Part shown: one piece after another, positions 34,080 through 47,946 of the stretch | Layout: each line of letters starts with the position of its first letter | Numbering within the stretch: position 1 is the stretch's first letter | DNA from: Cycas panzhihuaensis | Taxonomy: Eukaryota > Cycadophyta | Length of the DNA: 64,000 nucleotides | Assembly (NCBI GenBank): GCA_023213395.1 | Contig: CM041465.1 | Location: 134,051,741 to 134,115,740 of the forward strand | Direction: 5' to 3' | Translations under genes and position numbers: made by a program | The notes under the pieces: generated by a model | What the model saw: the letters and a program-made list of their open reading frames with translations, nothing else | Databases searched by the model: none | Told to the model about the DNA's origin: nothing

Positions 34080-35240
34080 TCATATATAAAATTTCTTTAA
34101 GAAAATTCCATTAACAACTCTCTCGAATTCGAGACCTTTCAGGGTTGCGATCCTATAAGCATTGTTATCGAGGCTCTTGAGAATGACGAAGGGGCCAACC
34201 CATTTAGGTCCAAACTTGGATAGGTAATTATGGAGATATTCCAATTTAAGGGCATAGTCCCCAGGATGTAAAGTGCAGGGGTGAAGGTGCTTGTCATACA
34301 TCCTTCGCGCCCTAACCTTAAAAGCAAGATTCACTTAGTAAGCGATCAAGTACCTCACGTCTAAGGCTATAAGGTCTAGGAGGCGAGCTTGACAGAGAGA
34401 CTCCTCATTGACAAGACCCTGAAGGGAGACTTGTAAAGAGGGAATCTCCACTTCCAATGGGAGAACTGCCTTTGTTTTGTATACTAGGGAAAAATGTATC
34501 ATTCTCATAGCCGTGCGAATAGACGTGCGATACGCCCATAGAGCGGAAGGGAGTTGGAGGTGCCAATCTTTTTGAGATTGGGCTATGGTTTTCTTTAAGA
34601 TGTTTATAAGAGTTTTGTTGAATGACTCAACTTGGCCATTGGACTGAGGGTAATAGGGAGAGGAGGTTTTGTAAGAAATTTTAAATTTCTCACAGAGTTC
34701 ATCTATCTCCTTATTATAGAAAGGAGTTCCTTTGTCTGTGATCAGGACGTCAGGGACTCCAAAACGGTAAATGATATGCTGGTAAACGAAGATGACTATC
34801 ATCTTGCTAAGAGTAGAAGACAAAAGGACTGCTCCAACCCATTTGGTAAAGTATTCTATAGTAGTCAAGATGAACTTATATTGTGATGAAGAAGGTGGGG
34901 ATATGGGTCTAATAAGGTCCAACCCCCATTGGGAGAAGGGCCATGGAGATATGACGGGATGAAGGACCGCATAAGGCAAGTGGGTGATGTTGGCATGCTC
35001 CTGGCACTGCCGACATCTCAGGGCATAGGAGTGGGCATCCTTAAAGAGGGACGGATATTAATATCCCATGCAAAGGATCCTTTAGGCTATGGACCAGCCC
35101 CCAAAATGACCTCCACAAATGTCATTGTGGCATTCATAGAGTATTTGGCCTGCTTCATTACGACTGATGCAGCAAAGAAGGACCCCATCAAAGGATCTCT
35201 TGTATAATACTTTACCCATGAGGAAGTATTGCATGGTAAT
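34080..35240 (-). pseudogene. int: Element C: integrase
   Basis: The best-preserved integrase in the window: 214 open codons (34979-34335) plus 84 more (34334-34080). Catalytic residues: WGLDLIR, LITDKGTPF and NGQVESFNK are all present. Then TLINILKKTIAQSQKDWHL, LWAYRTSIRTAMRM, VLPLEVEIPSLQVSLQG and the end FLKKFYI. The HHCC finger lies near 35000-35130 with several stops. Confidence 0.88.
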
Positions 35241-36743
35241 GGTCTAAATACGTAACCTAACTTTATTGCTGGCTTCAGAGTGGTACTGTTGCTAGGTGAG
35301 GTATTGCACAATATCCCTATACCACTCACTATCGACAAGTGGATGAGGAGGAGAATCCTAAATGACCAAAATGGGCTCGTCAGGTAAAGAGTCGTCAACA
35401 AGAACGTCAAAAGGGTTCAAGATAGGGGTGTCAGCAAGTTGCTTAGCCACCACCATCCCCTTCTTTGACTTCCTGTTAATGATTTAGAGGTCAAATTCTT
35501 GAAGGAGGATGGTCTACTTGCTAGTCCTACCTGTCAGGTCAGATCGGGTGAGCAAGTATCTTAGGGGATCAAATTAGATGATCGCCTGAGTAGTGTTCTT
35601 GAGCAAGTAGTGTCTAAACTTCTTGGTAGCATGCACCAAGGAGAGGCACTCCTTCTCAGCTAGGGAGTAGTTATGTTCAGCATCCACGAGGGTGTGATTG
35701 ATGAAATAAATGACCCTTTCAGCTCCTGAGTCATCCTCCTAGGCTAACATGGCGCCCAAGGACTTATCGATAGTTGAACTATAGAGAATGAATAATCTGT
35801 CAAAGAGAGGGGATGTTAGCGTTGGAGTGGAAGTGAGGGCTTTCTTGAGTTCTTCAAAGGCTTGCTGGGCCTTTAAAAACCAAATGAACAGGGCCCATTT
35901 CTTTAATAGGTTGGTAAGGGGTTTGGCATTTATGGTGAAATTTGCTAGGAAATGCCTAAGAAATCCAAGCCTACCTAAGAATGACTTGATCTATCATTGG
36001 GTTTTAGGAGGCAACATGTCATGGATGGCCTTGACTTTATTGGGGTCAATTTGGATTCCTTGTTTTAAGACAAAGAAACCAAGGATTTTGCTAGTTGTTA
36101 TCGCAAACATGCATTTGAGAGGGTTGAGGCTTACATGGTATTTGCGACATCATGTGAAGATGGCTCACAAATTGGAAGGATGGTGGGCCCTAATACATGA
36201 GAGATCCATCATATCATCCATGAAAACCTCTAAGGATTTGTTGATAAGGTCATGGAATATGAATTGCATCGCCCTTTAGTAGGTAGCACCTACATTCTTT
36301 AGCCCAAAGGGCATCACCTTATAAGCGAAAGTGCCCCAAGGGGTAGTGAAGGTTGTCTTATGACGGTCTTTGGGAGAAATCTGGATTTGGTTATAGCCTG
36401 AGAAGCCATCCATTAAGGGCATGACTTTAAAACTGGCAGTTCGATAAATGATTTGATCGATGAAATGAAGTAGGAAGTTATCCTTAGGATACGTATTATT
36501 GATGTCTTAGAAATCAACATATATTCTAATTATCCCATTCTTTTTGGCAACGGGAACAATGTTGGACACCCACTTAGGGTAGTCAATATAAATGATTAAC
36601 CCCACATTTAGGAGTTTTTCAACTTCCATCTTAATGGCAGCTGAAAGCTTGGGATAAAGAGGGCACTGTATTTGACGCACAGGGTGAGCGCCTAGAATGG
36701 TGGTGAAATTGTGGGTAACGATGGAAGGGTCTATTCCCTTCAT
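35241..36743 (-). pseudogene. rt: Element C: reverse transcriptase and pol RNase H
   Basis: The RT start is open at 36743-36507: MKGIDPSIVTHNFTTI, VEKLLNVGLIIYIDYPKWV, then stops. The active site FMDDM can be read near 36215-36230. The RNase H part (about 35900-35400) retains a KKGMVVAKQLADTPI-like tether. More decayed than A, with frameshifts. Confidence 0.75.
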
Positions 36744-36749
36744 ATCAGA

Positions 36750-38240
36750 ATAATCCTACGCAAAGACATCTCAGAACTCCTGGAATAGAAGGGTGTACTC
36801 CTTCATTTCATCAGGAGAGCATTCCACTTCCACCTTTATGACCTTACTTAGGGCAAGGACTATGTCCTTGGTTTCCCCCATGCACACAACATTCCCTTCC
36901 TCGAAATAAAGGGGGCTCAGTCAACAGGAGGGGGCAGAATATGAGATGGATTTGGGTCGACAAGAGATGACCCAATGACTAAGGCCTTCTGGTAACCAAG
37001 CTTATGGTGACCAGAAAGGAAATTGGGCATGGAGCCTTCTAGATGCTTGAGTAAAACCTCGTCATCCTCAAAGTAATCTACCCCATGGATGATCACACCT
37101 CGAGAAAATGAGTTGAGAGGGGTAGAAGAAGCTGTGGGACCATAGCGATCGACCCACCACTCGATATATCTAAGGGACTCTTAAGAAGAGTTGGGAAGAG
37201 TTCTCCCGTGAGGATCAATAGGAGGCTCCCTGGCTTTATTGCCTACGAGGGGTGACGAAGAGGAATATGCAACAATCATCTGATCAACAGGAGCGATAAC
37301 ATGTGATCCAAGGGAAGAGCTAGTTTCTTCAATAATGGGGGTTTTAGGTCAAGACCTGAAATGAAGGAAATGCCCCCTACCCGTGCTTAGGAGAGATATG
37401 GGATGAGGAAAGTCCTCATCCTCGCCATCAGACTCATCATTGCTAAGCATGGTAAGATACCTATAACTCTCCACACTAATAGGGGTGAAGCATATAAGGT
37501 TGAAAGAAGAAGATGAAGGACCTTCTTCCAAAAGGGATGGATCAGGGATGTTGATGGAACAGGTGGAAGCATGGGAAGAAAGGCCTTTGTTGCCTTTTAC
37601 TTGACTATAAACCGCTTGACGAGGTTGATGAGGTTGTTTAGTGGAGGGAAGCTCCTGGGAGATAACGCTCATGGATGAATTTAAGTTGTCCCTATCGGGA
37701 TGAGCACACGACTCCCATTTGGTTGAGCCATTAGCATCCCAACAAAACGTTGTAGTTGACATCAACGTCAAGAACTACAATGTAGGTGAGGACAGTCTTG
37801 TCCTCAAGGGTAAGTGGAATAGACACAGATCCCAAGGATGTCTTTTTACTACCATTGTAGCCTTAACACTTCCATGGAACTAGCTCCAAGGCTAATATAC
37901 CAAGCTCTTGTATAATGCGCAAGGGCATGGTATTGACAGAAGAACTATTGTTGACAATGGTTCTATGTAAAGTATAATCAGGGGTGTCAATAGTTATGGT
38001 GAAGGGGAAATACCATTAGCGTTCTCTCTCACCAGTAGGGGGAAGATCCTTGAGGTCAAAAAAGATGATGGGTTTACAACTTGGGATGACATCTAAGGTG
38101 TGAATAGACGTGTCACCCAATCCCAAGGCTTCTAGGAGAAGCACATGCTGTTTGGGCTAACTCCTCAAGACATCCATTATGGACATTCTTGCAGCTATGG
38201 TGTGGAGCTCATCAACAACAGAGAAGGGCTTCCCCTTTGT
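36750..38240 (-). pseudogene. pr: Element C: aspartic protease and acidic linker
   Basis: The protease motif is VNNSSSVNTMP near 37925-37965, so the catalytic Asp is Asn (a G-to-A change). A 140-codon open piece (37771-37349) covers the protease end and the acidic linker, with SNDESDGEDEDFPHPIS matching A's SDDESHDEDEDC. The end of the linker (about 36850-36780) precedes RT. Confidence 0.7.
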
Positions 38241-38279
38241 GGTAGGTTAGGGAAGAGCTCTTCAAAAATCATAGCGACT

Positions 38280-40821
38280 AGGATGCACAGGAATGGTCTT
38301 GTGGAGTACAGGGACTTCTAGAAGAGGGATTTCTGGAAGAGGGTCAAGGTGAGGTGCATACAAAGAGTTACCGTTTGCCTCTTTAGCTGCTTGAGACTGA
38401 GTTAGGGTGTACAATAGTGTGGTCTCAAGCATTTAGATGACCTTCTTTCCCTTGTTTCAGGATCGAGAAGGTGACAGAGTGTGATGGTCAGGAGAACCAG
38501 AGGAAGAGGATGAGTTCCTTACACCCTTCCCTTTGGTTTGCAAAGGGTGAGGGTTTGAGGATCTTCTTCTGTTTCGGTTACTCTTTTGTTGGTTATTATG
38601 ATCACGTTCCCCATATTTGGGGAAGGGATCTCTATAGATGGGTTGGTCTAAGTTGGGTCTAGATGCCCGTTTGAGAGAAGAATCATGTTGTGGGGTATCT
38701 CTAGGGTGCTGGTCCTAGTATTGTGAATCTTTATGGAAACACTCCTCGTGGATGGAATACCACTTCTTCTCTAGGGAGGAATCAAGCTTCCTCACTTGAG
38801 ATGATTGGGTGTTACCACCCTTGGGAGGAAGCAGCTTGAGAAGCCTGGTGGACTAGTTTATGTAAAGTAGGGGATGAAGGATCCTAAAGTTTGAGCTCCT
38901 TCATGGTACATTCGAATGAACATATAACAGAAGTGAGAGGATCCAAAGTCTTCTCAGTCAGATAGGAAGAAGACTTGACAGGCTGTTGGATTTTAGCCTC
39001 TAAGGGTGGTGGAGGTGCCTCACGATGTTATGAGGGCTTGAGAGGCTTCTTGAGTCAGACTTGGATCTCAATGGCCTTAAGTGCCATGCACTTGGCTATG
39101 GTAGAGTCACATGTAGTTGCCCCCATTTTAAGGACTTCAACATGGACTTCTAGGCGAAGAGCATTGACAAAGAGGTCCCTCTTCAACTCCTTAGGTAGAG
39201 TTGCCTTAGTGGAGTGAAGAAGGTCATGAAAATGTCTCACAAAGTCACGATTCATCTCATCATGACCTTGTTTGAGAGATAAGAGGGCTTTCATTCCACT
39301 CTCAAATAGACGGATCACGTCAAAATAGTTGATGAATTAATCCATGAGTTATTGGAATGAAAAGATGGAATGTGCTAACAGATGATAGAATGACTTAAGG
39401 GCATTGCCTTGGAGGGATCATGGGAAGAGTTTCATAAGGATATGGTCATAGGCCCAGTAATTGATACATGCCATAGAAAAGCTATGAACATGCTCTGTTG
39501 GGTCTTATGACGAGGTCCCATCAACTTTGGGAACCTCAGGAGGGTGAGGCGGTAAGTTAGTTCTTAGTGCCTTGATGGATAGAGGCATCGATCTATAGTC
39601 CATAAAGGGGTCTGCCCTTGATTGGACCATAGGATCAACAGAAGATGGAAGAGGAGGTGGACAAGTTTACCTGAATCCTCCTTGGAAGGTTTGGTTTGAA
39701 AGGGGATGTTGTCCTCCCTCTGTTTAGTGAGAAGATATGAATCCCACATTTGAAGGGGCATGCATAGGAGCGGATGGATGTGATAGACCTATTCCTCCTT
39801 GAGAAAATGCTCCTTGTTAGAAAGGAGCTTGAGAGAAAGTGCCTTAGGAGGGGGCTTGCTCTCCTTGTAAAGGTGTAACATGAGATGTGATGTAGGAAGA
39901 TGGAAAAGAGGGGTGAGGGACTGGGTTTTGTCCATATGGGCTTCCCGTAGGTGGCGCAACCCCATATGGGTGTAAAGGGTCTACTCCATAAGTCAGAAGG
40001 GAGTTTCCCTTACCATGCCCCCACGATTGAGAGGTGTAACCTGGAGGCACATAAAGGGAAGAATCCCTAGGTTGAAGTTGAGAGTGTATGGGGGCAGGCC
40101 CTACGTGGCTAGAAGTAGGGGCACGTATGGGTCCCTTAGATCTAATAGGTGGTGGATAGACTATAGTCAGAGGAGGAATAGTCGTTTGACTAGATGATAG
40201 TATGCTCAACCCAAGTTGGGAAGAGGACATGCCTTGAGCAGTCCCCAAGGAATATAAACCTTAGGGAGAAGAAGATGAAGTGAGAGGTAGGCTCATCATA
40301 GGCAGAGAAGTCAAACTAAATGAGCAAGGTAAGGCAAATGTAGAGGAAGGAGGCATAATGCTTCACAAGATGCTCTCAAACCACTTAGGATATGGTTAGA
40401 GATGAGCAACTTGGAAGCATTAGCTAAGGGCTTCTACTACATTGGTAGGAGAGGTATCTTCTTGATCATAAGAGGTAGATGGAACCTTATACGAAGTGAA
40501 CCATGTAGGATGATCCTCATTAGAGTCACCATCGTGGTGGTAAAACTCTAGAGGAGATGAAACCTATACTTCATAAGTAGAGAGATGGTGGAGTTGTGGG
40601 TGTTGTTGGTCACCCGAATAAAAGATAGGGTCCTCGCCCTCTTGGGCGAACCCTTGAAAAGAAGTAGAAGGCTTATGTGGTTTGGACACATAAGCATGAT
40701 ATGCCCAATCCAAGGGGAATCCCTCCATAGTCGAATTGGGATCTGACATAGCAAGGGAGTGATATGAGGAGTCTTCCAACAATGGAGGTAGACCACATAA
40801 ACGATGTGAGAATCATTGCAT
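38280..40821 (-). pseudogene. gag: Element C: gag
   Basis: ATG at 40819-40821 followed by a premature stop (MQ then TGA). Readable parts: GFPLDWAYHAYVSKPHK (about 40720), the Pro-rich segment 40248-39844, and the capsid core 39318-39055 with FESGMKALLSLKQGHDEMN and LRLEVHVEVLKMGATTCDS. The order and length match A and B. Confidence 0.8.
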
Positions 40822-40965
40822 ACAAGTTCTACCTATGGGTTGAAGAAAGTAGGAGAGATAAAGCGGTGCGTACGTTGGGGGCTGCCCAACAAAACCAAAA
40901 ATAAGAGCTACCAAGAAGAAGTAGCACCAACAGGAAGGGAGGAAGGATTGATCCCTTACTGGTGG

Positions 40966-40985
40966 GTCCCCAGTATGGTTGCCAG
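40966..40985 (-). other. Primer-binding site of element C
   Basis: The minus strand reads CTGGCAACCATACTGGGGAC directly next to the LTR. It is the closest copy to the family consensus. Confidence 0.8.
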
Positions 40986-43900
40986 TGGAATAACACCTAT
41001 GCAATGGTAACCACACTTGGTTAAGATTGGATCAATTGATAAAGAGTTTCAAAATCTATGATCAATTCAGCAAGTAAAAGAGATCACACGCACAGGGCAT
41101 ATGCACGTCAGAATGCAGGTTTGAGCCTCACGAATGGCGCACAACTCCCTTCTAGGTAACTCAACTGCAGTTTGGAGGGTGGAAGAAATGAGGGATATCC
41201 TCGGTTTCTTGAGTAACCTCAAGGGATAGGCCCTCCCACCCTTAGATGGCCGAAGGAGAGAGGTAAAGGCAAGTGAGGGAATGGCTCCTCGCATGGAATA
41301 AAAGAGGTGTGAGAGAGGTATACCCAAGCAAGCAAAGAGGGCGACACACACTCGTAGCAGGGTGGTTGGATGACCAACCCATGAGTGGAACCAACCTAAA
41401 AGGTATACTAAGGATACCTAGCTAAGGTATATGTGATAAATACTAAGTGGGAGTGACCTAAAGGGAAAGTCTTCTTTAGGTCATTGTACCCAAGATGGAC
41501 TTGGGGATATGAGGCAATGGTGAAAAGGGTTTCAACTATTCTGCATATAAGAGGTTGTGCTTTGTGTATTATGGTGAAGTGAGGAATATAATGTTGTGTT
41601 TTTACAAATAGAAAGAAAATCATAAAATGAATGCACTCTCATTTACTCTTTAATATGATGACCTCACTCTCCTTTTGTTTTCAAATGGAAAAAGTAAACA
41701 AGACCAATCGAAATATTGGGAACATGGATGCATGAGATGCAAGGCAAAGCAGAAACATGTGCAACAAGCAAGAATACAAGTGGATGTGACTTCTACTTTA
41801 TGCACTTTCCCAAATGAGTAAGTAAAGCAAGAATATGCAAGTGATATATGCAAATTCACTTTACTCTTTTCCCTTTATGTATATGCATGCAAGTAAACAA
41901 ACTCTAAGCGAGAGGAAAGAAGTGGCAGGGAGAGAATAGTGGCGTACTTGGAAAAATATGAGGTTGGATGAGTGTGTTCCCTTGTGTTGCATACACCTTT
42001 CTCTTTCTTTTTCCTAAACGTGAGTAGTGTGATGCAGAGATACGAGGGGCTTCCTTACCTTCCCCAAATCAAAAGGAAAAGAGCAAAAAAGAAAAGACTA
42101 TGTGAAAAGACTCGAAAGTGATATCGGAAGAGAGGGAAAGAACGTACCTGTGTTTATGTATTTCCTTCCTCCTCCACATACAACGAAGAGGAAAACCTGC
42201 AATCAAAATGTGTTTCCCATTCCTAAGGGACTGCTAGGGAATAAGATGTATATGTGTACAAAGTTCATAAAATAATATGAGCAAAATACCTTAACTAAGA
42301 GAAATTTTACATTAAGAACCAATCTTCAACTTTTCTTTATGCAAGGAGGACAAGAAAAGAGAAGAAAGGAGGTTAGCCTTGGAATGGCTAATCCCCCAAG
42401 ATACATACCTCCACACTATCCAAGCATATAAACAGTAAGTAAAGATAGTAGAATGAAAGCCAACGTAGGAGTGACAGGCTATAACAAAGTTGTAAATGTA
42501 GCTAACGTTGCAAAGGTTGCTATGCACAACTTTTGTAACCCCCAAACTAATTTAACACCCAAAGGCAAAATAGGGTCTAACTAGGGGTTACAATTCTTGC
42601 CCATACAAGGCTCACAAAGTTGGAGCAAGCACAGTAATGGGCTACGTATGTTGTTGCTAGTGGCCACCTCTCTTCTGGGAGCTTTTTTGCAGCCCAAAGG
42701 AAGCACAGAGGAGAAAGTGAAGAGGGGGAGAAGGGGATTGCCCTTGAGGAGAAGGCCTTGTTAGGATATGGAACCTTCCTTGGCTCCTTTCACTCACCCT
42801 TTTAGAACCTCTTCCTCATTGCCTCCTTGGGAAACCAGGGAAGAGCTAGAAGGAATGGTAGGCAAAGAATGAAAAGAAGAGGGAATGCCTCCTATGCATA
42901 GTAGAAATATGAGAAATAAGGGATGTTACAGGATATTCCAACCACTTTTGAGCAATTTAAGAGGAGCCAAATGCAATAAGGGATGAGGAATACCTAATGG
43001 GGGCAAATTAGGAGAAGATATGCCTGAGAAAATAGGAGAAGAGGGCAGCCCTACAAGGTTTGTAGGTGAAACCCTATGGAGGCTACCAAATCCAACAAGA
43101 AAACTTAACCAAGGTGTGATGCTTGTACTTGGAGATGAGCTTAGAGCATATCTTTCTTGAGGTAGCCTTATCTCAAGCTTGTTGCTATGGATCTAAGGCT
43201 ATAAGAGGATGATCTTAGACTAGTGAGCTGATATCTCCAGGGTTGCATGGCATTTCTGTAGGAGATGTCATGTGTGAGTGAGAAACGAGATTGAAGAGAG
43301 TGGAAGAAGAGAAGGAAATTATGCCCTTTTTAGGTTTTAAACCTAACCTTAGCTCAATTAAGCAATTAGGGTTCAGTTGGGGCTGGGAATACAACTTAGC
43401 CACGTGGAAATTTCACAATAAATGTGAAATTTACCATGGCAAATTTTAAAACATGAAGTGTGATAGTCGCATTGCGGTAAACTTCGCAGTACCATGAAGT
43501 TTACAGTGGTGCTGCGATCTTTACCATGGTGCAGCAACAACATAGAAAAAAATTGAAAGAAAAGAGGGTTGAGAGATCAAAAAGAGAGGTACCCCAGGCC
43601 TGGGGGATATGACTTTCTGTCCATATGGCTGGGGACAATCATAGGATCGAGGAGACCCATGCCAAGTGGAGTATCAAAGATCTAAAACTCCCTAAAGGTC
43701 GATAAACGAATGAACATACACCAATGATACCTAGGCAAGGTGCTAGAGGTTGAGGTATGGTAATATAGTTATGAATGGGTCACAAGGGCTGAATGGTGCT
43801 TGGGACAATATGGAGACGTGTAGGAGGGTTACAAAGTACCATTGGGATCAATATCCCTAGATCGTCATAGGTTGAAATGATGTCATGTAGCATGATTAGG

Positions 43901-44064
43901 CAACAGATGCATAATGGTCATGCAAACAAACCAGTCAATCATGCAATGAAAATAAAGAGGTGCTTCAATTTACCTTTCTGAAATTCACCAAGGTAAAGGA
44001 TAGAAGCATACCTGCACTTACCTGAGTCAAATTGTCCATACCCATTCCTAGTAGCTAGGAAATA
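40986..44064 (-). repeat. 5' LTR of element C
   Basis: About 3.1 kb, TGGAATAACACC to AGGAAATA, followed by the GTAAC duplication. Aligns along its length with 25078-28098. Donor-like site at 42051-42060; palindrome at 43477-43504. Confidence 0.9.
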
Positions 44065-44069
44065 GTAAC
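44065..44069. repeat. Target-site duplication of element C, right copy
   Basis: GTAAC, pairing with GTAAT at 25073-25077. The antisense exon of B continues with TATAAAAATATC directly after it. Confidence 0.8.
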
Positions 44070-45874
44070 TATAAAAATATCAGTAGGGCTATGGTAGGAT
44101 TTATTAATCTGTAAAGATACAGGAGAGAGCAATCCTACAGTGGCACGAATTGAAGAAGATCATATGTACACCTTAGTACATGTCATACTAGGCCCTCCTG
44201 GTAGATATCATTTCCCACTAAGACCATAAGAGGTACATATTCCATCTCCCTTAGGTAGGAGATGTCATTATCACCCCAGTAGACATCAGGAGGATCTTGG
44301 GGGTGCCAGATAGGGGTGTACCAGTAGCATTAGAGAGCCTCCTGAGCATAGATGCAACCCATCGAGAGGCTATGAGGTTCTTCATAGGTCAGGATCACTA
44401 AGACTTGAGGGGTATACCAATAAGGTCCATCATCATGTCGAGGATTCCTTGTATAAGAAAGATGATCATGTTTGCTATTCTATTCTAGATCTCATAGAAA
44501 TAGAATTATAGGGACATTCTAATGGGATGGATGACAACAATGCAGAGGTGTGAGTAGGATGAGTGCTTTGACTGAGCCACTTTGATAGTGGCTAATCCCA
44601 TAGCCTAGTTAGACCAAATCAAGAGGGTGAATGAGGAGGATTTTCATTTTGTACCTTCCTCCAATGCTAGTTTCTTTATCACTTTCATGGAGAAGCTCCA
44701 ACGGTAGGTTCCCAACCCATAGTAGCTCATGCTCTGATGGTATATAAGTGGCATACATGATTTAGGAGTGTAGGAGAGCTATCACACATCAGGAAATCAA
44801 TGATAACTACATATTTATATCTCCTCATATTAGATGACTATATGAGCAACCCATATCACACTGTCTAATGGGGGAGTGATAAGGAGGGAGGTAAGGTATC
44901 AATGGTAGTCAATGCTCTAGGAGAGGAGTCAGGGGATGAGGAGGAGGATGAGGGATCTATTGGAGATGACCAAAAGGTAGAGGCAATGATAACAGCAGGG
45001 GTAGAGGTGACTTTAGCCATGGGTGGAGAGGAGGTCCTCAGAGTAGAAGAGGTTGAGGGAGGTGGTGCATTAGATGCTCCGGGGGAGGAGGAGGAGCTAA
45101 GAGAGGAGGAGATAGCATCTGCAACTATAGGTGTGGTAGATGAGGAGATGCTAGGCACTTTAGGAGGTATGATTTCCCCTCTACTCTAGCTTTAGCTTTT
45201 AATTTGGTTATTTGATGCTGACAGAGTTTATTTAACATGCTTTACATATTGTAGACATTGATGGATTATTGTATACACTCCTACTGATGCCCTAATCTAT
45301 ATGGATGATAGGTGGAGATGGCATAGGAGAGTTGGTGAGTTAGGTGGTCACCGAGCTTTTTCCATAAGTATATGAGGAGGGGTAGCTTCCCATCATAAAC
45401 AAAGAGGAGCCTAGATTAGCGAGGAGGCACACTACAATTTTTGCTCCACTTACACAAGTATGAGATATATGGGATGTAAAGGCCTAGGAGCTACGAGGCA
45501 AGGGGGACAAACTGTAGGTTGAGAGAGACTAGATGCAAGCTTGGGTGTAGTTGTTGAAGCATGAGGGGAGAGGAGATTGAGATGTTGGGGGTGACACAAG
45601 AGTTTCCATGCTAGAGGGGAGGATTTGTGGGATGGAGAGAGAGTAAGGTCAACTACTAAGGGAGAGGGATAGGCTATAGGAGAGGTATGGCTGATTAGTA
45701 GATTCGATGGCTACTCAGTCCTCATGTAGTAGGACTCACATGGTAATGCCATCTTAGAGGAGGGTAAAAGACAAGGGAAGCGAGGCTAGGACCTTACAAA
45801 TGAGAAGGAGGAGCATGGGAGGGATGTGGTTTCTAGGTGAGGGAGTAGATAGGCCAGGATGTGACACACCATGA
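44070..45874 (+). pseudogene. Element B: antisense PMD-like gene, rest of exon 2 and exon 3
   Basis: Continues exon 2 from 25077. Tyr-Lys-Asn-Ile matches Cys-Glu-Asn-Val of A. Then ISH, RYIFHLP, VGDVIITPVDIRRILGVPD, and later RKMIMFAILF and NYRDILMGW. Exon 2 ends at 45166 with donor GAG|GTATGA. The acceptor GATGATAG| gives exon 3 at 45312. The stop TGA at 45872-45874 matches that of C. Acidic run EEDEGSIGDD near 44940-44970. Indels and many TAG codons make it non-functional. Confidence 0.65.
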
Positions 45875-46706
45875 GTATATGGTGACCTCACATGACTATT
45901 GTACTATAGACCTTCTTAGATAGGAAAGCTTTGAACCTCTAAGGGGTTCCTTATCACACACAGATGCATGATTGTACCTACCCCCTGTAAGGATTCTTGC
46001 TTTCTTAGGCACATGTTGTTGATGTTTTGTACCATTACTCATTTTGTATATATGTACATGGGCCACAGTGGTATCCTATTTTGACATACTTTACCTATTT
46101 TATTGATTATAGATGTATGGATGTAGAGATCATAGTATGGATTGATTTACATTCTATTATATGATGTATATAGAGATGCCTTTAGCTTAAATGTTTTCTT
46201 TTATACAGCATGGAACTTGTACTAGGCATACATGATCACCCTATGTGGCAGGTGACCATTCATGAGACTAGAGCGAGCGGGTCATGCATGTTCCTTGGAT
46301 AGAACATGGAGATCCTACTAAGAAAGTAACTAAACATGTATAAATACTCTAAGAAACATTCAAAGTAGGGATATGGACTATCCCTAAGGGCTTTCCTAAG
46401 TATTGACTCGTGCTCAAAAGTAGGTTAAGTCAGGTCCTTGGATGAAACCCTAACCATAAGTGTGGTGGCGATCGATATAGTGGAATAACTACTAATATAT
46501 GAATAAAAGGGGGGTGCTTTATTGTTGAAGGGGGTAAACAACTGCATTGGAAAGGGGTATGGCTTCTTCATCAACACATGAAGTGACCTGAGATCCAAAC
46601 ACACATCATGCCCCTAATGTGAAGGCATGGTGAAGTGTCTAGGAGGTAGTTTAGGCTCATTTTGGAGTGAAGGAAAGGCACCCATCCTACTCGAGGTCAA
46701 AGGGGG
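45875..46706. other. Convergent spacer, element B
   Basis: Between the antisense stop and the integrase stop, as in A and C. AT-rich. No coding sequence was recognised. Confidence 0.4.
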
Positions 46707-47830
46707 TCACATATAGAATTTCTTTAGGAATTTATTATTTATGTCTTTGTCGAATTCAAGCCTCTCCAATGTAACTATCTTATATGTGCCATTATCAAGG
46801 CTCTCAAGAATGATGAAGGGGCCTACCCATTTAGGGCCAAATTTAGATAGTCAATCATGGAGGTACTTTAGTTTGAGGACTTGGTCTCCAGGGTTTGAGG
46901 GGCAAGGACATAGATGTTTATCATGCATCCTATGTGCCCTAGCCTTGGAAGTGAATTTTCTTGGTACACTACCAAGCGCTTCACATCTAAGGCTTCAAGG
47001 TCTAGGAGGCAGGCTTGGCAGTATGACTCTTCATCGATGAGACCCCTAAGGGAAACTCTTAAGGAGGGAATCTCAACCTCTAGAGGTAGAACTATTTCCA
47101 TCTTGTATACTAGGGAGAATCGGGTCATTCCCATTATGGTATGAATGGAGGTACGATAGGCCCATTGTATGAAACGAAGATGAAGATGCTAATCCCTTTA
47201 GGATTGGGTAACTATCTTCTTCAAAATATTGAGAAGAGTCTTATTAAATGGCTTAATTTGGTCATTAGCCTAGGGTAATAGGGAGACAAGGTCTTGTGAG
47301 ATATCTTGAATTTCTCATAGAGTTTGTCTATCTATTTATTATAGAAATGGGTGCCATTATCTATGATTAGGATGTTGGGGGCCTTGAATTGACAGATAAT
47401 ATATTGGTAGATGAAGGTGGTAATTATCTTATCGGTAATAGAGGTTAACGAAATAGCTTTGACCTATTTGGTAAAGTATTATATTTCCATCAAGATGAGT
47501 TTATGTTGGGATGAGGAAGGAGGAGTAATGTCTCCAATGAGGTCTAGGCCCCATTAGGAAAAAGGCCATGGGGAGATAATAGAGTGAAGGGCAATGAAAG
47601 GTAAATAGATCACGTTAGCATATTCCTGGAACTTGCGGTAATGCTGGCCATAAGCATGTGCATCCTTGAAGAGGGATGGCTAATAGTAGCCAATGTGGAG
47701 GATTCTTTAGGCTATGGATTGGCCCCCATAATGGCCTTCACAAATACCACTATGACATTCATAGAGGATTTGGCTCACTTTGTTAGGGCTGATGCAACAA
47801 AGGAGGACTCCATTCAAGGACCTCTTATAT
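46707..47830 (-). pseudogene. int: Element B: integrase
   Basis: Ends with KKFYM and a stop at 46707-46709. The segment 47134-46868 carries SLVYKMEIVLPLEVEIPSLRVSLRG and ACLLDLEALDVKRL. The catalytic core at about 47480-47200 is broken by several stops. The same order as in A and C. Confidence 0.75.
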
Positions 47831-47946
47831 AACACCTCCTCTATAAGGAAGTATTACCTGGTAGTGGCTCTAATGCATGACTTTACTTTGTCGCTAGCAT
47901 TAGAAGGATATTGTTATTAGGTAAGGTATTATATAATATCCCCATA

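Noticed and set aside
35788-36279. A 163-codon plus-strand frame
   Set aside because: Shadow of the decayed RT and RNase H of element C; no recognisable domain.
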